54,440 nucleotides of DNA from Sphingomonadales bacterium Ga0077559 (GCA_001464315.1 LNFK01000054.1:1-54440); one strand, 5' to 3'. Positions 9,005 through 18,706 are shown, counted from the stretch's first letter. Notes: generated by a model not told the origin, from the letters alone. A program made the numbers and translations.

Positions 9005-9213
9005 ACAGCGTTGAACGCCTCGTTTATATGGCTAACCAGATTGCGACCAATCTTGCGACCGATGGTACGCCTGTTGCTGCGGTGGCCGATCATATTCAGC
9101 AGTTCTGGGACCCTAGGATGAAGCAGCTGATATTTGCGCATGGGACCGAGGGCCTGTCTCCAGTTGCCGCTGCCGCCATTCGCAAGTTGGCGAAGAGCCA
9201 AAATGCTGCCTGA
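9001..9213 (+). CDS. fdsD: Formate dehydrogenase delta subunit
   Basis: A 70-residue protein that begins MNSVERLVYMANQIATNL and contains WDPRMKQLIFAH, the recognisable core of FdsD. The family is thought to assist assembly or activity of NAD-linked formate dehydrogenases; its exact role is not settled. Its ATG overlaps the fdsA stop (ATGA, 9001-9004) and its 3' end overlaps the fdhD start by about 11 bp. Tight coupling and family position support the call. Confidence 0.88.
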   Translation: MNSVERLVYMANQIATNLATDGTPVAAVADHIQQFWDPRMKQLIFAHGTEGLSPVAAAAIRKLAKSQNAA

Positions 9214-10003
9214 AGAGAGCTCCAAGCCTTTCCGGTTTTCGGTACTTAGGCCAGGTGGCGGCACGAACGAAGTCATAGAGCGGGCGGTCATATTAGAAGA
9301 ACCCGTCGCGATTGAATATAATGGCATTGGCTATGCAGTGATGATGGCGACACCCACCGACATTGATGACTACGCCGTGGGCTTCAGCCTATCGGAAAGG
9401 CTGATTGCCCTCGCTGACGAAATTTTGGCAATCGACATGCACCAGGCTGATTTAGGCTGGATATTGCGCATCCAATTGCCGCAGGAAAATGCAGAAAAAG
9501 TTATCGCCCGCGCGCGCCAACGTGTCTCCGAAAGCAGTTGCGGCTTATGCGGCATGGACAATCTCGAAGAAGTCATGCGCCCCTTGCCGCGTGTGACCTC
9601 GCAGATTGAAGTAGCTGATGATGCAGTTTTTACCGCATTATCAGCATTGCGAGCCCATCAGACCTTGAACGCCTCAACAGGTTCCGCGCATGCAGCAGCG
9701 TTTTGCGCGCCCGATGGCGCTATCCTTATGACGCGCGAAGACGTTGGTCGGCACAATGCACTCGACAAATTGATTGGGGCGCTGGCCAGGGCCGGAATGA
9801 ATATCTCCACAGGCTTCATCTTATTGACCGCACGCTGCAGCCTTGAGTTGGTCCAAAAGGCCATTCTCGCCAACTGTCCGATGCTCATCACCATTTCTGC
9901 GGCAACCGATTTGGCAATCGATATTGCGGATAAATCCGGCCTTCGCCTGATCAGCCTAGCGCGCGCTGACTCGGCTCTTGTCGCAATGCCCCAAACCGGC
10001 TGA
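9203..10003 (+). CDS. fdhD: Formate dehydrogenase accessory sulfurtransferase FdhD
   Basis: FdhD passes sulfur from the IscS cysteine desulfurase to the molybdenum cofactor of formate dehydrogenase and is needed for activity. The catalytic cysteine pair lies in SESSCGLCGMDNLEEV (about residues 110-125); the C-terminal half shows TREDVGRHNALDKLIGA and GFILLTARCSLELVQKA, both family signatures. I choose ATG 9203 (MLPEESSKPFRFS), which overlaps the end of fdsD; the same frame can be extended to 9134 but that part lies inside fdsD. 266 residues, normal for FdhD. It is the last gene of the formate operon. Confidence 0.92.
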   Translation: MLPEESSKPFRFSVLRPGGGTNEVIERAVILEEPVAIEYNGIGYAVMMATPTDIDDYAVGFSLSERLIALADEILAIDMHQADLGWILRIQLPQENAEKVIARARQRVSESSCGLCGMDNLEEVMRPLPRVTSQIEVADDAVFTALSALRAHQTLNASTGSAHAAAFCAPDGAILMTREDVGRHNALDKLIGALARAGMNISTGFILLTARCSLELVQKAILANCPMLITISAATDLAIDIADKSGLRLISLARADSALVAMPQTG

Positions 10004-10148
10004 TCAACCAGCTTCGAAACATCGAAATCGCTGGGTCGGACAAGTCATCGGCGTGGAGTTTCAGATAATAGCCATAGCCGTCTGCTATGTCAGACGAAGC
10101 CGTTGTGCGGCAATCGGATTGCGTCATCAAAGCGTAGTTATGGTTTTT

Positions 10149-10165
10149 CTAATATTAGATATTAG
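10149..10165. repeat. Inverted repeat CTAATAT-TAG-ATATTAG
   Basis: Perfect 7-bp arms around 3 bp, with no T-run immediately after. Reads more like an operator than a terminator. It lies 146 bp after fdhD and 218 bp before mreB; the binding protein is unknown. Confidence 0.4.
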
Positions 10166-10290
10166 CTAAAATCACCTCCTAGGCTAAGGCGGCCGCGTCT
10201 GAATTTTATTTTACTGAAATCTGGCAAATAAAATCCGCCGTTCATTTTCGGGTCACATACGCCATGACAACCGGAAGTCGGGGCCGATTT

Positions 10291-10316
10291 TACCGATCCG
10301 CTTGCAGGGATCGGTA
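10291..10316. repeat. Inverted repeat TACCGATCC / GGATCGGTA upstream of mreB
   Basis: Perfect 9-bp arms (10291-10299 and 10308-10316) around an 8-base loop, about 67 bp before the mreB start. In RNA it would form a stable hairpin in the mreB leader. No poly-U tail follows, so a regulatory hairpin or operator is likelier than a terminator. Confidence 0.45.
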
Positions 10317-10383
10317 GCAGTTCAAGATGCAATCAAACGACCCGACCTTGTTTTCATCATTCCTGAAGGTGCTTCCCAACTAA

Positions 10384-11424
<1,041 letters not shown>

Positions 11425-11461
11425 TATTCCGTTGATCTGAGTTTTGACTTATTTGCGAAAT

Positions 11462-11484
11462 AATCAATCACTGCAACATTGATT
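11462..11484 (+). promoter_or_regulatory. Candidate operator AATCAAT-N9-ATTGATT upstream of ahpC
   Basis: Perfect 7-bp arms separated by nine bases, extended on each side by AT-rich near-symmetry, about 105 bp before ahpC. The spacing resembles sites of LysR-type regulators such as OxyR, which commonly control ahpC. It does not match the full OxyR consensus, so assignment to OxyR is a guess. Confidence 0.35.
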
Positions 11485-11590
11485 TATTAAAGCGATGACT
11501 GTTTGCAGAAACCATAGCTGGACTGCGCTGGCCCAATCCGCTTGAGGGCGCGCTCAACATCCTCTCCATAAAATCTAAAAGGGAAATGCT

Positions 11591-12154
11591 ATGGGAATCA
11601 TTGGTTCCAATTTGAAGCCGTTTGTTACGCAGTCTTACAAAGCTGGAAAATTTGTAGAAGTGTCCGAAGCCGACGTGCATGGCAAATGGGCCGTGTTCTT
11701 CTTCTATCCAGCCGACTGGACCTTTGTGTGCCCGACCGAGCTCGAAGACCTTGCTGATCAGTATCCTGACCTTCAGGGCATGGGCGTCGAAGTATTTGCC
11801 GTGTCGACCGACACGCATTTCAGCCACAAGTCATGGCATGACAGCTCGCCCGCGATCGGCAAGATCAACTTCCATATGCTCGGCGACCAGAACCATGTGA
11901 TCAGCAACAATTTCGGCGTGCTGCGCGAAGGCCAAGGCCTTGCCGACCGTGCCACCTTCGTCGTCGATCCCGACGGCGTAATCCAGGTCATGGAAATCAC
12001 CTGCGAGGGCGTTGGCCGCAACGCGGTCGAAATGGTTCGCAAGATTAAGGCTGCGATCTATGTGCGCGAACATCCCGGTCAAGTCTGCCCTGCGAAGTGG
12101 GAAGAAGGCAGCGAGACGCTCGCACCTTCGATCGACCTTGTCGGCAAGATCTAA
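11591..12154 (+). CDS. ahpC: Alkyl hydroperoxide reductase subunit C (2-Cys peroxiredoxin)
   Basis: Reduces hydrogen peroxide, organic peroxides and peroxynitrite in the cytoplasm. The peroxidatic Cys47 is in DWTFVCPTE and the resolving Cys166 in GQVCPAKW, the classic 2-Cys AhpC pattern. 187 residues, exactly family length. A good ribosome site (AAGGGA) precedes the ATG. A strong hairpin terminator separates it from ahpF, which supplies its electrons, so ahpC can be made in excess of ahpF. Confidence 0.96.
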   Translation: MGIIGSNLKPFVTQSYKAGKFVEVSEADVHGKWAVFFFYPADWTFVCPTELEDLADQYPDLQGMGVEVFAVSTDTHFSHKSWHDSSPAIGKINFHMLGDQNHVISNNFGVLREGQGLADRATFVVDPDGVIQVMEITCEGVGRNAVEMVRKIKAAIYVREHPGQVCPAKWEEGSETLAPSIDLVGKI

Positions 12155-12167
12155 ATAGCCAATCTCT

Positions 12168-12203
12168 ACAGGGCCGCGCCGTTTGCCGCGCGGCCCTGTT
12201 TAT
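12168..12203 (+). terminator. Rho-independent terminator or attenuator between ahpC and ahpF
   Basis: Perfect 12-bp GC-rich stem (ACAGGGCCGCGC, 12168-12179, with GCGCGGCCCTGT, 12188-12199) around an 8-base loop, followed by a short T-rich tail. It lies 14 bp after ahpC. The poor U-run suggests partial read-through to ahpF. Confidence 0.75.
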
Positions 12204-12273
12204 CACCACAATATAACCGATAGGTCAGCTGCAAACATGCGGTCACCGCCAACTCGCTTTGAAAAGATATTCC

Positions 12274-13824
12274 ATGTTTGATGCTACAACCACGACTCAG
12301 TTGAAGTCCTATTTGACCAATGTGCGCACGCCGGTTGAACTGGTGGCGACGCTGGACGACAGCGCGAAGTCCGCAGAGATGCGCGCGATGGTCGAGCTGG
12401 TCGCAGAACAGTCGGACCTAGTGACTGCGCGTTTTGATGGAACTGCACCGCGCGTGCCATCCTTTGCCGTGCGCCGCGCCGACGGCACCGCAGAAACGCA
12501 TTTCGCTGGTCTTCCGATGGGGCATGAATTTACGTCCCTGGTACTTGCGCTGCTCCATATGGGCGGCCATCCGCCGAAAGAAGAGGCCGAGTTGCTCGAT
12601 TCAGTCAAGGCGCTCGAAGGCAGCTTCCATTTCGAAACATTTTTCTCGCTTTCGTGCCAGAATTGCCCCGACGTCGTGCAGGCATTCAACATCATGGCGG
12701 CGCTCAACCCGAATGTCAGTCATGTCGCCATCGATGGCGCATTGTTCCGCGAGGAAGTTGAAACCCGCAAAGTCATGGCTGTTCCCGCTGTATATCTGAA
12801 CGGCGAGCCCTTTGGACAAGGCCGCATGGATCTGGCGCAGATCATGGCAAAGCTTGATACAGGCACTGTCGCGCGTGCAGCTGAAAAAATTGCTGCCAAA
12901 GAGCCGTTCGACGTGCTCGTAGTTGGCGGTGGGCCTGCTGGCGCGGCGGCAGCGATTTACGCCGCGCGCAAAGGCATCCGCACCGGTGTCGTCGCCGAAC
13001 GTTTTGGCGGCCAGGTGCTTGATACGATGGGCATCGAAAACTTCATTTCGGTCTCGCACACCGAAGGTCCGAAGCTTGCAGCGCAACTGGAACAACATGT
13101 TCGCGACTATGACGTCGACATCATGAACCTTCAGGTTGCAAGCGAACTGGTGCCTGCCAATGGCAGTGGCCTGCACGAAATCAAGCTTGCGAGTGGAGCG
13201 AGCCTGAAAGCGAAAACGGTCATTCTCTCAACCGGCGCTCGCTGGCGCCAGATTGGCGTCCCGGGCGAAGAAACCTATCGCAACAAGGGCGTGGCGTATT
13301 GTCCCCACTGCGATGGCCCCCTGTATAAGGGCAAGCGCACTGCCGTTATCGGCGGCGGCAATTCAGGAGTCGAAGCTGCAATCGATCTGGCAGGTATCGT
13401 CGCGCATGTGACGTTGATCGAATATGACTCGACTCTTCGCGCCGACGCGGTGTTACAGACCAAGCTCAAGAGCCTTCCCAATGTCGATATCATCACTTCG
13501 GCGCAGACTACCGAAGTGCGCGGCGACGGCGAAAAGGTCGTTGGCCTGACGTACAAGAACCGCGAGAGCGACGAACTTCACCATGTCGATTTGGACGGTA
13601 TCTTTGTCCAGATCGGTCTTGTTCCAAACACCGAATGGCTGAAGGGTCCTTTGACGCTGTCACGCCATGGCGAAATCGAAATAGACAGCCACGGCGCAAC
13701 CAACATTCCCGGCGTGTTTGCTGCGGGCGACGTGACAACCGTCCCCTATAAGCAGATTATCGTTGCGACCGGCGAAGGGACGAAGGCGGCGTTGTCCGCG
13801 TTCGATCACCTGATCCGAATCTAA
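12274..13824 (+). CDS. ahpF: Alkyl hydroperoxide reductase subunit F
   Basis: NAD(P)H-dependent flavoprotein that reduces AhpC. The N-terminal double thioredoxin-like domain has its redox pair in SCQNCPD (Cys128/Cys131). The thioredoxin-reductase-like part has FAD ([15 protein letters not shown]) and NADPH ([15 protein letters not shown]) motifs and the second pair in YCPHCDG (Cys343/Cys346). The C-terminal FAD motif is [16 protein letters not shown]. 516 residues from ATG 12274; a TTG five codons earlier is unlikely because [13 protein letters not shown] matches the usual N-terminus. Its stop lies 4 bp from the end of the convergent acyl-CoA dehydrogenase gene. Confidence 0.95.
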   Translation: MFDATTTTQLKSYLTNVRTPVELVATLDDSAKSAEMRAMVELVAEQSDLVTARFDGTAPRVPSFAVRRADGTAETHFAGLPMGHEFTSLVLALLHMGGHPPKEEAELLDSVKALEGSFHFETFFSLSCQNCPDVVQAFNIMAALNPNVSHVAIDGALFREEVETRKVMAVPAVYLNGEPFGQGRMDLAQIMAKLDTGTVARAAEKIAAKEPFDVLVVGGGPAGAAAAIYAARKGIRTGVVAERFGGQVLDTMGIENFISVSHTEGPKLAAQLEQHVRDYDVDIMNLQVASELVPANGSGLHEIKLASGASLKAKTVILSTGARWRQIGVPGEETYRNKGVAYCPHCDGPLYKGKRTAVIGGGNSGVEAAIDLAGIVAHVTLIEYDSTLRADAVLQTKLKSLPNVDIITSAQTTEVRGDGEKVVGLTYKNRESDELHHVDLDGIFVQIGLVPNTEWLKGPLTLSRHGEIEIDSHGATNIPGVFAAGDVTTVPYKQIIVATGEGTKAALSAFDHLIRI

Positions 13825-13828
13825 GGCA

Positions 13829-14950
13829 TCAGCCGAGCAGCAGATCGCTCAGCTTTGCGCGCTGCCAAGCCGCGTCACCAAATTGCGAGGCGTGGAATAT
13901 GGCGGCGCGTCGGTGCAGGCCAGCATCGCAGTCATGCGTGAAGCCGAATCCGCCGTGAAACTGGATCGCTCGGTCAGAAGCATAGCTGTAGACACCGTCG
14001 GCAGCAGCCTTCGCCATACGAACCGCTATTTCGCCGAGGCCCTGATCACCGAAGCTGTCAGCGGCGCTGTACAGATGTGACCGTGCCTTTTCATAATCGA
14101 CATAAGCATCGACAATCGGGTGCTTAAGCGCCTGATATTCACCGATGATCTTGCCGAACTGTTTGCGCGTGCGCAGATAATCAAGCGTGTAATCAACTAC
14201 GCTTTGAGTCCCGCCGCACATTTCTGCGCTTTGAAGCAACGCGGCCGAGACGTCGATGTGCGCGAGTGTGGCGGTGGCTTTTGCCGTATCAAGCAGCGCC
14301 GTTCTGGCAACCGACAGCCCGTCCAGATTGAGTGCGAAACTGCGTTTGGTTTCGTCAATGATAGATTCGCGGCGGAGGCGGCCTGCGATTTCTTCGGCGG
14401 TGAGCAACACCAACGCTCCTTTGCCGTCGAGTGTGACCGATGCAATTACTATCTCGGCGCTTTCGGCCCACAGGACGAACAGCTTCTCACCCGACAGAAG
14501 CAGCCGATTGCCATCAGCGCGCACGGTGGCGGTAATGTTGGTCAGGTCCCAGTCGCCATGTGCTTCGGCAAGCGCAAGCGTACCAATTGCGCCTTCGGCA
14601 AGCCCGGGCAACCATTCGGCCTGCTGCACTTCAGTGCCGCCCGAAATCAGCGTCTGCGCCGCCAATGTAGTCGCGACAAAGGGTGATGCCAGCAGGTTGC
14701 GGCCCATCTGCTCGACCAGCGGCACGACTTCAGACATCGAAAGCCCGACGCCGCCATGTGCTTCGGGAATGGCAACTGCCGTCCAGCCAAGTCCGGCAAT
14801 CTCTGCCCATACAGCAGCGTCATAGCCGGTTTCGCTTTCCATCAGCTTGCGGACCTTGTCGATCGGCGACTTGTCACGACAGAATGTCGTCGCAACATCA
14901 AGCAGTTCGATCTGCTCCTCGCTATAGCCAAGCCCCGCCAGTTGCATCAT
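13829..14950 (-). CDS. Acyl-CoA dehydrogenase family protein
   Basis: FAD-dependent acyl-CoA dehydrogenase fold: N-terminal helices with GYDAAVWAEIAGLGWTAVAI and PEAHGGVGLS, a middle beta domain (about residues 120-210), and a C-terminal helical domain with YLRTRKQFGKIIGEYQALKH and IQFHGGFGFTHDCDAGLHRR. The usual Glu base of straight-chain enzymes is not evident; this C-terminus resembles the short (about 370 residue) alpha-type subunits seen in steroid or branched-chain degradation, which often work as heteromers. No partner gene lies beside it. A GAGGAG ribosome site precedes the start; the second ATG (14947) is equally possible. Substrate unknown. Confidence 0.85.
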   Translation of the reverse strand: MMQLAGLGYSEEQIELLDVATTFCRDKSPIDKVRKLMESETGYDAAVWAEIAGLGWTAVAIPEAHGGVGLSMSEVVPLVEQMGRNLLASPFVATTLAAQTLISGGTEVQQAEWLPGLAEGAIGTLALAEAHGDWDLTNITATVRADGNRLLLSGEKLFVLWAESAEIVIASVTLDGKGALVLLTAEEIAGRLRRESIIDETKRSFALNLDGLSVARTALLDTAKATATLAHIDVSAALLQSAEMCGGTQSVVDYTLDYLRTRKQFGKIIGEYQALKHPIVDAYVDYEKARSHLYSAADSFGDQGLGEIAVRMAKAAADGVYSYASDRAIQFHGGFGFTHDCDAGLHRRAAIFHASQFGDAAWQRAKLSDLLLG

Positions 14951-15026
14951 TCTCTCCTCTTGTCCTCCGTGCTCTATGACGCGAGGCAGAGAAAGAAATC
15001 AAGCGGGTTTAACTGGACAATTAAAT

Positions 15027-16652
15027 TTACGCCATCTCCAGTACGTTCCGGCCAGCGCGCACCCGCATCTTGTGGCTCTTCTTTGTGCCCATCGACACAG
15101 ATTTCACGGTATCCATGAACACCCATTCATTGGTCGCAGCCTGCGGGGTGAGCGAAAGGTGCATATAGCCGCGGTTCGATGTATCCGCCCAGCGCAGCTC
15201 GCCTTTGGGGTCGGCGGCGAGTTTGCCAGCAACCATCATCGGATCGACGCCTTGCGTAGCGCTTTCGAAACCGGGCGAGGTGACGCTGTGTCCGCCGAAT
15301 TCGACACCCGCCGGTTTGCCGCCTTCAGGCAGATCGAATGCCCAGCCATTATGGCTATCTCCGGTTACGACGACCAGATTGGCCCCTGCCCGCTGCGCCG
15401 CCGCCAACAGCCGCGAACGAGCGGCAGGATAACCACCCCAGTTGTCGAGATTATAGGGAAGCCCCGCTTTTGAAGCGGCTATGCCCTGTCGTGCATAATT
15501 TTTGGCACGCTCGGATGCATCCTTGGGGAACCAGTCAAGCGCATCCTGCGGAGTCGAACTGAAGCCCATATTGGTGCCCGAACCGACGACAGTCCACACG
15601 CCTGCGTCTTTCATCATCGTCTTGCTAAGCCAGCTTTCCTGCTCGCTGCCGAGCATGGTCATGGCAGCATCACGCCATGCGCCATCGCGGAATTCGGTCA
15701 GCGCCTTTGCCGGATCGGCGCTGCGCATGAAGTCCGCCGTTGCATAAGGCTTTGACCGGGCAACGGCGCGCGTATCGGTTCGGTAATAAGTCGCCAGATC
15801 GCCGATTTCGTAGGACTTCCAAGGCGTCTCGCCAACGGGTAGCCATTCGCGCCACACCTGCATCGCGGCATTTTTTCGGTTGGTCCAGTCGCCCTCGTCC
15901 GGCTGGTGGTTCTGTGCGCCACCTTCCCACATGTCGTTGGTGCCTTCATGGTCATCGGTGTTGGGGATGACCGGGAAGTTGGCGTGGATCGCTTGTAACT
16001 GCTTGTCCGAGCGGTAGCTCGCGTGACGCAGCCTGTAATCGGCAAGCGTCAGTATTTCGTCGTTCGGGAATATCCGTTTGGCAAACTCGGCGCCGCCATC
16101 ATAGCCGCCGCGAGCATATTCATAGATATAGTCCCCCATGTGAAGAACGAGGTCGACATCGTCGCGCATCGCGCCGTGGCCATATGCGTTGAATTCGCCA
16201 AAGCCCAGGTTCGAGCAGGAGAAGATCGCGATGTTGAACTTGGCGACCTTGCCCGCTGGCAATGTCCTGGTGCGGCCAACCGGCGACATGCTACCATCGG
16301 GGCCGATAAAGCGGAACCAGTGCCATCTGCCTGGCGCCAGACCGTCGACGGTGATCTTTACCGTATGGTCGCGCCACGGGCCGGTTGTCATCTGTCCGCC
16401 GCCTGCGATTTTAGCGAAATCCTGAGTTTCGGAAATCTCGACACGCACTTTCGATGGAGCGCCGGTGGCACTGACATAGCGAGTCCAAAGCAGCACCGAA
16501 TCCTGGCTCGGCTCACCGCTCGCGACATTATGTGTGAAGCCGGTCAAACCGAGCAACGCCTGCGCCATTGCGGCACCGCCCGGCAGCATCAGTCCGCCTA
16601 TCCCGAAACCTGCGGTGGCCATAAGTGCGCGGCGATTGATTATGAATGACAT
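15027..16652 (-). CDS. phoD: Alkaline phosphatase D family phosphodiesterase/phosphatase, Tat-exported
   Basis: PhoD-type metallophosphatase, expected to release phosphate from phosphomono- and diesters outside the cytoplasm. The N-terminus NRRALMATAGFGIGG followed by AAMAQ is a twin-arginine signal peptide. A fibronectin-like PhoD_N domain (GLTGFTHNVASGEPSQDSV) precedes the catalytic domain with HMGDYIYEY, TDDHEGTNDM and VVTGDSHNGWAFDL, which provide Fe/Ca ligands in the family. 541 residues, normal. A second, shorter PhoD relative lies at 35234-36385. No Pho-box was identified. Confidence 0.92.
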   Translation of the reverse strand: MSFIINRRALMATAGFGIGGLMLPGGAAMAQALLGLTGFTHNVASGEPSQDSVLLWTRYVSATGAPSKVRVEISETQDFAKIAGGGQMTTGPWRDHTVKITVDGLAPGRWHWFRFIGPDGSMSPVGRTRTLPAGKVAKFNIAIFSCSNLGFGEFNAYGHGAMRDDVDLVLHMGDYIYEYARGGYDGGAEFAKRIFPNDEILTLADYRLRHASYRSDKQLQAIHANFPVIPNTDDHEGTNDMWEGGAQNHQPDEGDWTNRKNAAMQVWREWLPVGETPWKSYEIGDLATYYRTDTRAVARSKPYATADFMRSADPAKALTEFRDGAWRDAAMTMLGSEQESWLSKTMMKDAGVWTVVGSGTNMGFSSTPQDALDWFPKDASERAKNYARQGIAASKAGLPYNLDNWGGYPAARSRLLAAAQRAGANLVVVTGDSHNGWAFDLPEGGKPAGVEFGGHSVTSPGFESATQGVDPMMVAGKLAADPKGELRWADTSNRGYMHLSLTPQAATNEWVFMDTVKSVSMGTKKSHKMRVRAGRNVLEMA

Positions 16653-16710
16653 CTTCGTCCCCTTTGATTTCGATTTAGCAATGCGTTAGGCATTCGCTGT
16701 TGCAGCGATA

Positions 16711-17520
16711 TTACAATTGCGTACGCAGCGACCATAATTCGGGGAATGCCCGTTTTGTCAAAGTGCTGCTCAGATAACTTACGCCCGCCGTCCCGCCAGT
16801 GCCACGTTTGCCCCCGATAATCCGTTCAACGGTGATCACATGTTTATGCCGCCACGTCGCCATCGCGTCGTCGAGGTCGACGAGCTTCTCGGCGAGCTGA
16901 TACAATTCCCAATAGCGTTCGGTGTCGCGATAAACTTGCAAAAACCCCGCCTCGACCTCTTGCGAAAACACATGTGGCTGCGCCCAATCACGGTCCAGTT
17001 GGTTCAAAGGCACGTCGATGCCCGCCCGCGCCAAGGCAATGATAGTATCGTCCCAGATGCTCGGGCCCGTGAGCGCATCGACCAGTGCGGCGCGTGCTTC
17101 GGGCCGGTCGTTCTGAAATTTCAGGTGACTGGCATCCTTCAGTCCCAGCATGAATTCAACAGTACGAAACTGGTCCGACTGAAAGCCCGAACTCGGTCCC
17201 AGCACATGGCGGAAGCGGGTATAATCGGACGGCGTCATGGTCGAGAGTACATCCCAACTTAGCGTCATAACCGCTTGAATCCGGCTAACTCTTGCTAGTG
17301 CCTTGTAAGCTGGAATAAGAGCGTCATTGCGGATGTCCGACTGCGCAAGTTTCAGCTCGCGGATCATCTGTTTCAGCCACAATTCCTTGGTCTGGTGAAT
17401 GATGATGAACAGCATTTCGTCGTCGAGTTCGGACTGCGGGTGCTGGCTGGCGAGCAAGGTATCAAGCGCCAGATAGCGCGCGTAGGTCATCGGTTTGGAA
17501 TCTGTGTCAGCATCGGTCAT
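16711..17520 (-). CDS. kynA: Tryptophan 2,3-dioxygenase
   Basis: Heme enzyme that opens the indole ring of L-tryptophan to N-formylkynurenine, the first step of the kynurenine route. Signatures include MTYARYLALDTLLASQHP, FIIIHQTKELWLKQMI and SGFQSDQFRTVEFMLG, with the heme-contact C-terminal GTGGTAGVSYLSSTL. 269 residues, close to the bacterial average. No kynB or kynU is adjacent, so downstream steps must be elsewhere. N-formylkynurenine hydrolysis releases formate, which the Fds enzyme about 7 kb away could use; that link is inference. Confidence 0.95.
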   Translation of the reverse strand: MTDADTDSKPMTYARYLALDTLLASQHPQSELDDEMLFIIIHQTKELWLKQMIRELKLAQSDIRNDALIPAYKALARVSRIQAVMTLSWDVLSTMTPSDYTRFRHVLGPSSGFQSDQFRTVEFMLGLKDASHLKFQNDRPEARAALVDALTGPSIWDDTIIALARAGIDVPLNQLDRDWAQPHVFSQEVEAGFLQVYRDTERYWELYQLAEKLVDLDDAMATWRHKHVITVERIIGGKRGTGGTAGVSYLSSTLTKRAFPELWSLRTQL

Positions 17521-17534
17521 GCCGCAACATTACC

Positions 17535-17548
17535 GTTGCAATTGTAAC
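17535..17548 (-). promoter_or_regulatory. Near-palindrome GTTGCAATTGTAAC just upstream of kynA
   Basis: Fourteen bases, symmetric at all but one base pair, 15 bp upstream of the kynA start codon. Lrp/AsnC-family regulators such as KynR control kyn genes in other proteobacteria and bind short AT-rich palindromes. That assignment is inference; only the symmetry and position are seen. Confidence 0.35.
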
Positions 17549-18077
17549 TATACCAGTGTGGTCGTGGTTCGGGCGATGAAAGCTGAGCGCAGCCAGCGCG
17601 CCATCATGGGAATGCCCGTTCATTGCCCGCGCTCCCCTTCTCTGTGGTCAAGCCCCACCAGGCCAGCAGGAGCACCCCGAAGGTCCGCCCCTAGCTTAAA
17701 TTCTCGGTTAATGATTCAGACCCGCCCTTATATCCTTCCGGATAAAACAAGACCGATAACGGTACTTCGCAATAAATAACGCCGTAATTCTGGCGCGCAG
17801 ACGGCGTTATGCCCGGCCTCGTGGAGCAAGTCCCCGGGGAACGATTCGGCTTCGGGATCGATCCGAATCGAGCCTTCGACGACGGCCAGACCTAGAACGA
17901 ATATTTTGTCCGAAATTGGCGCGATCGTCACCCGAATATTCTCCGTTTCGAGGAATGCGCAAATTTTGCGAGCCGCCGCAAGCCCGCCCGGCTCGCGCCA
18001 TATGCAGTTGGCGATGTTGCTAGCGTTATTGATTCACGAATGGATAGCCACGCTCCACTCCCCGCGAAAGTATCTTT
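17549..18077. other. Gene-poor stretch between kynA and the TetR gene
   Basis: Apart from the HEAGH remnant at 17728-18030 I see nothing supportable. A 94-codon plus-strand frame (17495-17779) starts inside kynA and has a low-complexity Pro/Ser/Arg composition typical of a spurious ORF. A TTCCGGATAA stretch near 17736 is not followed by a gene. Confidence 0.5.
17728..18030 (-). pseudogene. Fragment of a small protein with HEAGH motif, probably decayed
   Basis: On the minus strand a frame opens after a TGA near 18030 and reads NIANCIWREPGGLAAARK, then VTIAPISDKIFVLGLAVVEG, then FPGDLLHEAGHNAV before ending at 17728. The HEAGH segment and coherent amino-acid pattern suggest real coding history. 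Sphingomonads have small uncharacterised proteins with a GDLLHEAGH-like motif, to which this may belong (recalled, not checked). There is no ATG with enough upstream protein: the only start (GTG 17931) leaves 67 codons, and the C-terminal 20 residues look out of frame. I treat it as a remnant; it could be a short intact protein. Confidence 0.35.
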
Positions 18078-18680
18078 TCAATGGAGATCGGCAAGTAATG
18101 CGCAGAGCCATTTTTCGGCCAGCTGCTCTGCCTCTTCGGGCGTGAAAGGCGCATTACCCAAACTGAGTTCGAGCCATAGGCCATCGACCAGCGCGGTCAG
18201 CGCTATCGCGGCGAGGCGCGGATCGGCTGGCGCGCCCGGACAGGCAGCAATGAGCCGTTCCATATCGCGGCGGTTATCGGCATAAATTTCGTCATGGATT
18301 GCGCCGATGGCCGGATTTGTGCGCGACAGGCTCCAGAAAGCGAGCCAGGTTGCGAGCAGTTCCGGATCGGCGATTGGCGCGCGAAAGCTGGCGGTTATGA
18401 ACGCGAGTAAACGCGCACGTGGATCGGTTTCGGCATCGACTGCGGCGAGCAACGCGTCGGCCACACGCGCGCCGGTGGCGCAATAGGTATCGGTAATCAG
18501 CGCCTCAATCCCGTCGAAATAGTGCCGGAGCAACCCCGGCGAAACCCCCGCCTCGGTACAGATGACCCGCACCGATGCGCCCTGCGCACCGTGCTGCGCC
18601 AACACCCGCGCACACGCCGCGATGAGCGCATCGCGCCGCGTATCTGCGCTCTCACGCGTATAGGCTTGCCTATGGTTCAT
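18078..18680 (-). CDS. TetR/AcrR-family regulator, BetI-like
   Basis: Probable ligand-controlled repressor of the divergent Rieske oxygenase operon. The N-terminal helix-turn-helix reads RRDALIAACARVLAQHGAQG then VRVICTEAGVSPGLLRHYF. The C-terminal ligand domain (ATWLAFWSLSRTNPAIGAIH, LTALVDGLWLELSLG) resembles BetI, which senses choline. Start at ATG 18680; a longer frame to 19037 would run through the oxygenase gene on the other strand and is rejected. 200 residues, typical for BetI-like TetR proteins. The operator lies in the 36-bp gap to the divergent gene. Confidence 0.9.
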   Translation of the reverse strand: MNHRQAYTRESADTRRDALIAACARVLAQHGAQGASVRVICTEAGVSPGLLRHYFDGIEALITDTYCATGARVADALLAAVDAETDPRARLLAFITASFRAPIADPELLATWLAFWSLSRTNPAIGAIHDEIYADNRRDMERLIAACPGAPADPRLAAIALTALVDGLWLELSLGNAPFTPEEAEQLAEKWLCALLADLH

Positions 18681-18684
18681 GGCG

Positions 18685-18706
18685 TTGTTATACACTCGTA
18701 CAACAA
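18685..18706. promoter_or_regulatory. Candidate TetR operator TTGTTATAC-N4-GTACAACAA
   Basis: Nine-base arms around four bases, matching at eight of nine pairs, filling the gap between the divergent TetR gene and the Rieske oxygenase gene. Size and placement fit a TetR-dimer operator that would repress both directions. Confidence 0.7.

Larger units (their letters stand above)
10004..10383. other. 380-bp intergenic region between fdhD and mreB
   Basis: No convincing gene. A 63-codon frame overlapping the end of fdhD (to 10169) has no protein-like character. The stretch is AT-richer than its flanks and contains two perfect inverted repeats, listed separately (10149-10165 and 10291-10316). The mreB promoter should lie here, but I cannot fix -35/-10 boxes with confidence. 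Confidence 0.6.

Noticed and set aside
9978-10169. 63-codon ORF after fdhD
   Set aside because: Overlaps the end of fdhD, has no recognisable protein character and no ribosome site.
17495-17779. 94-codon plus-strand ORF
   Set aside because: Begins inside kynA and is low-complexity; no homology-like motif.
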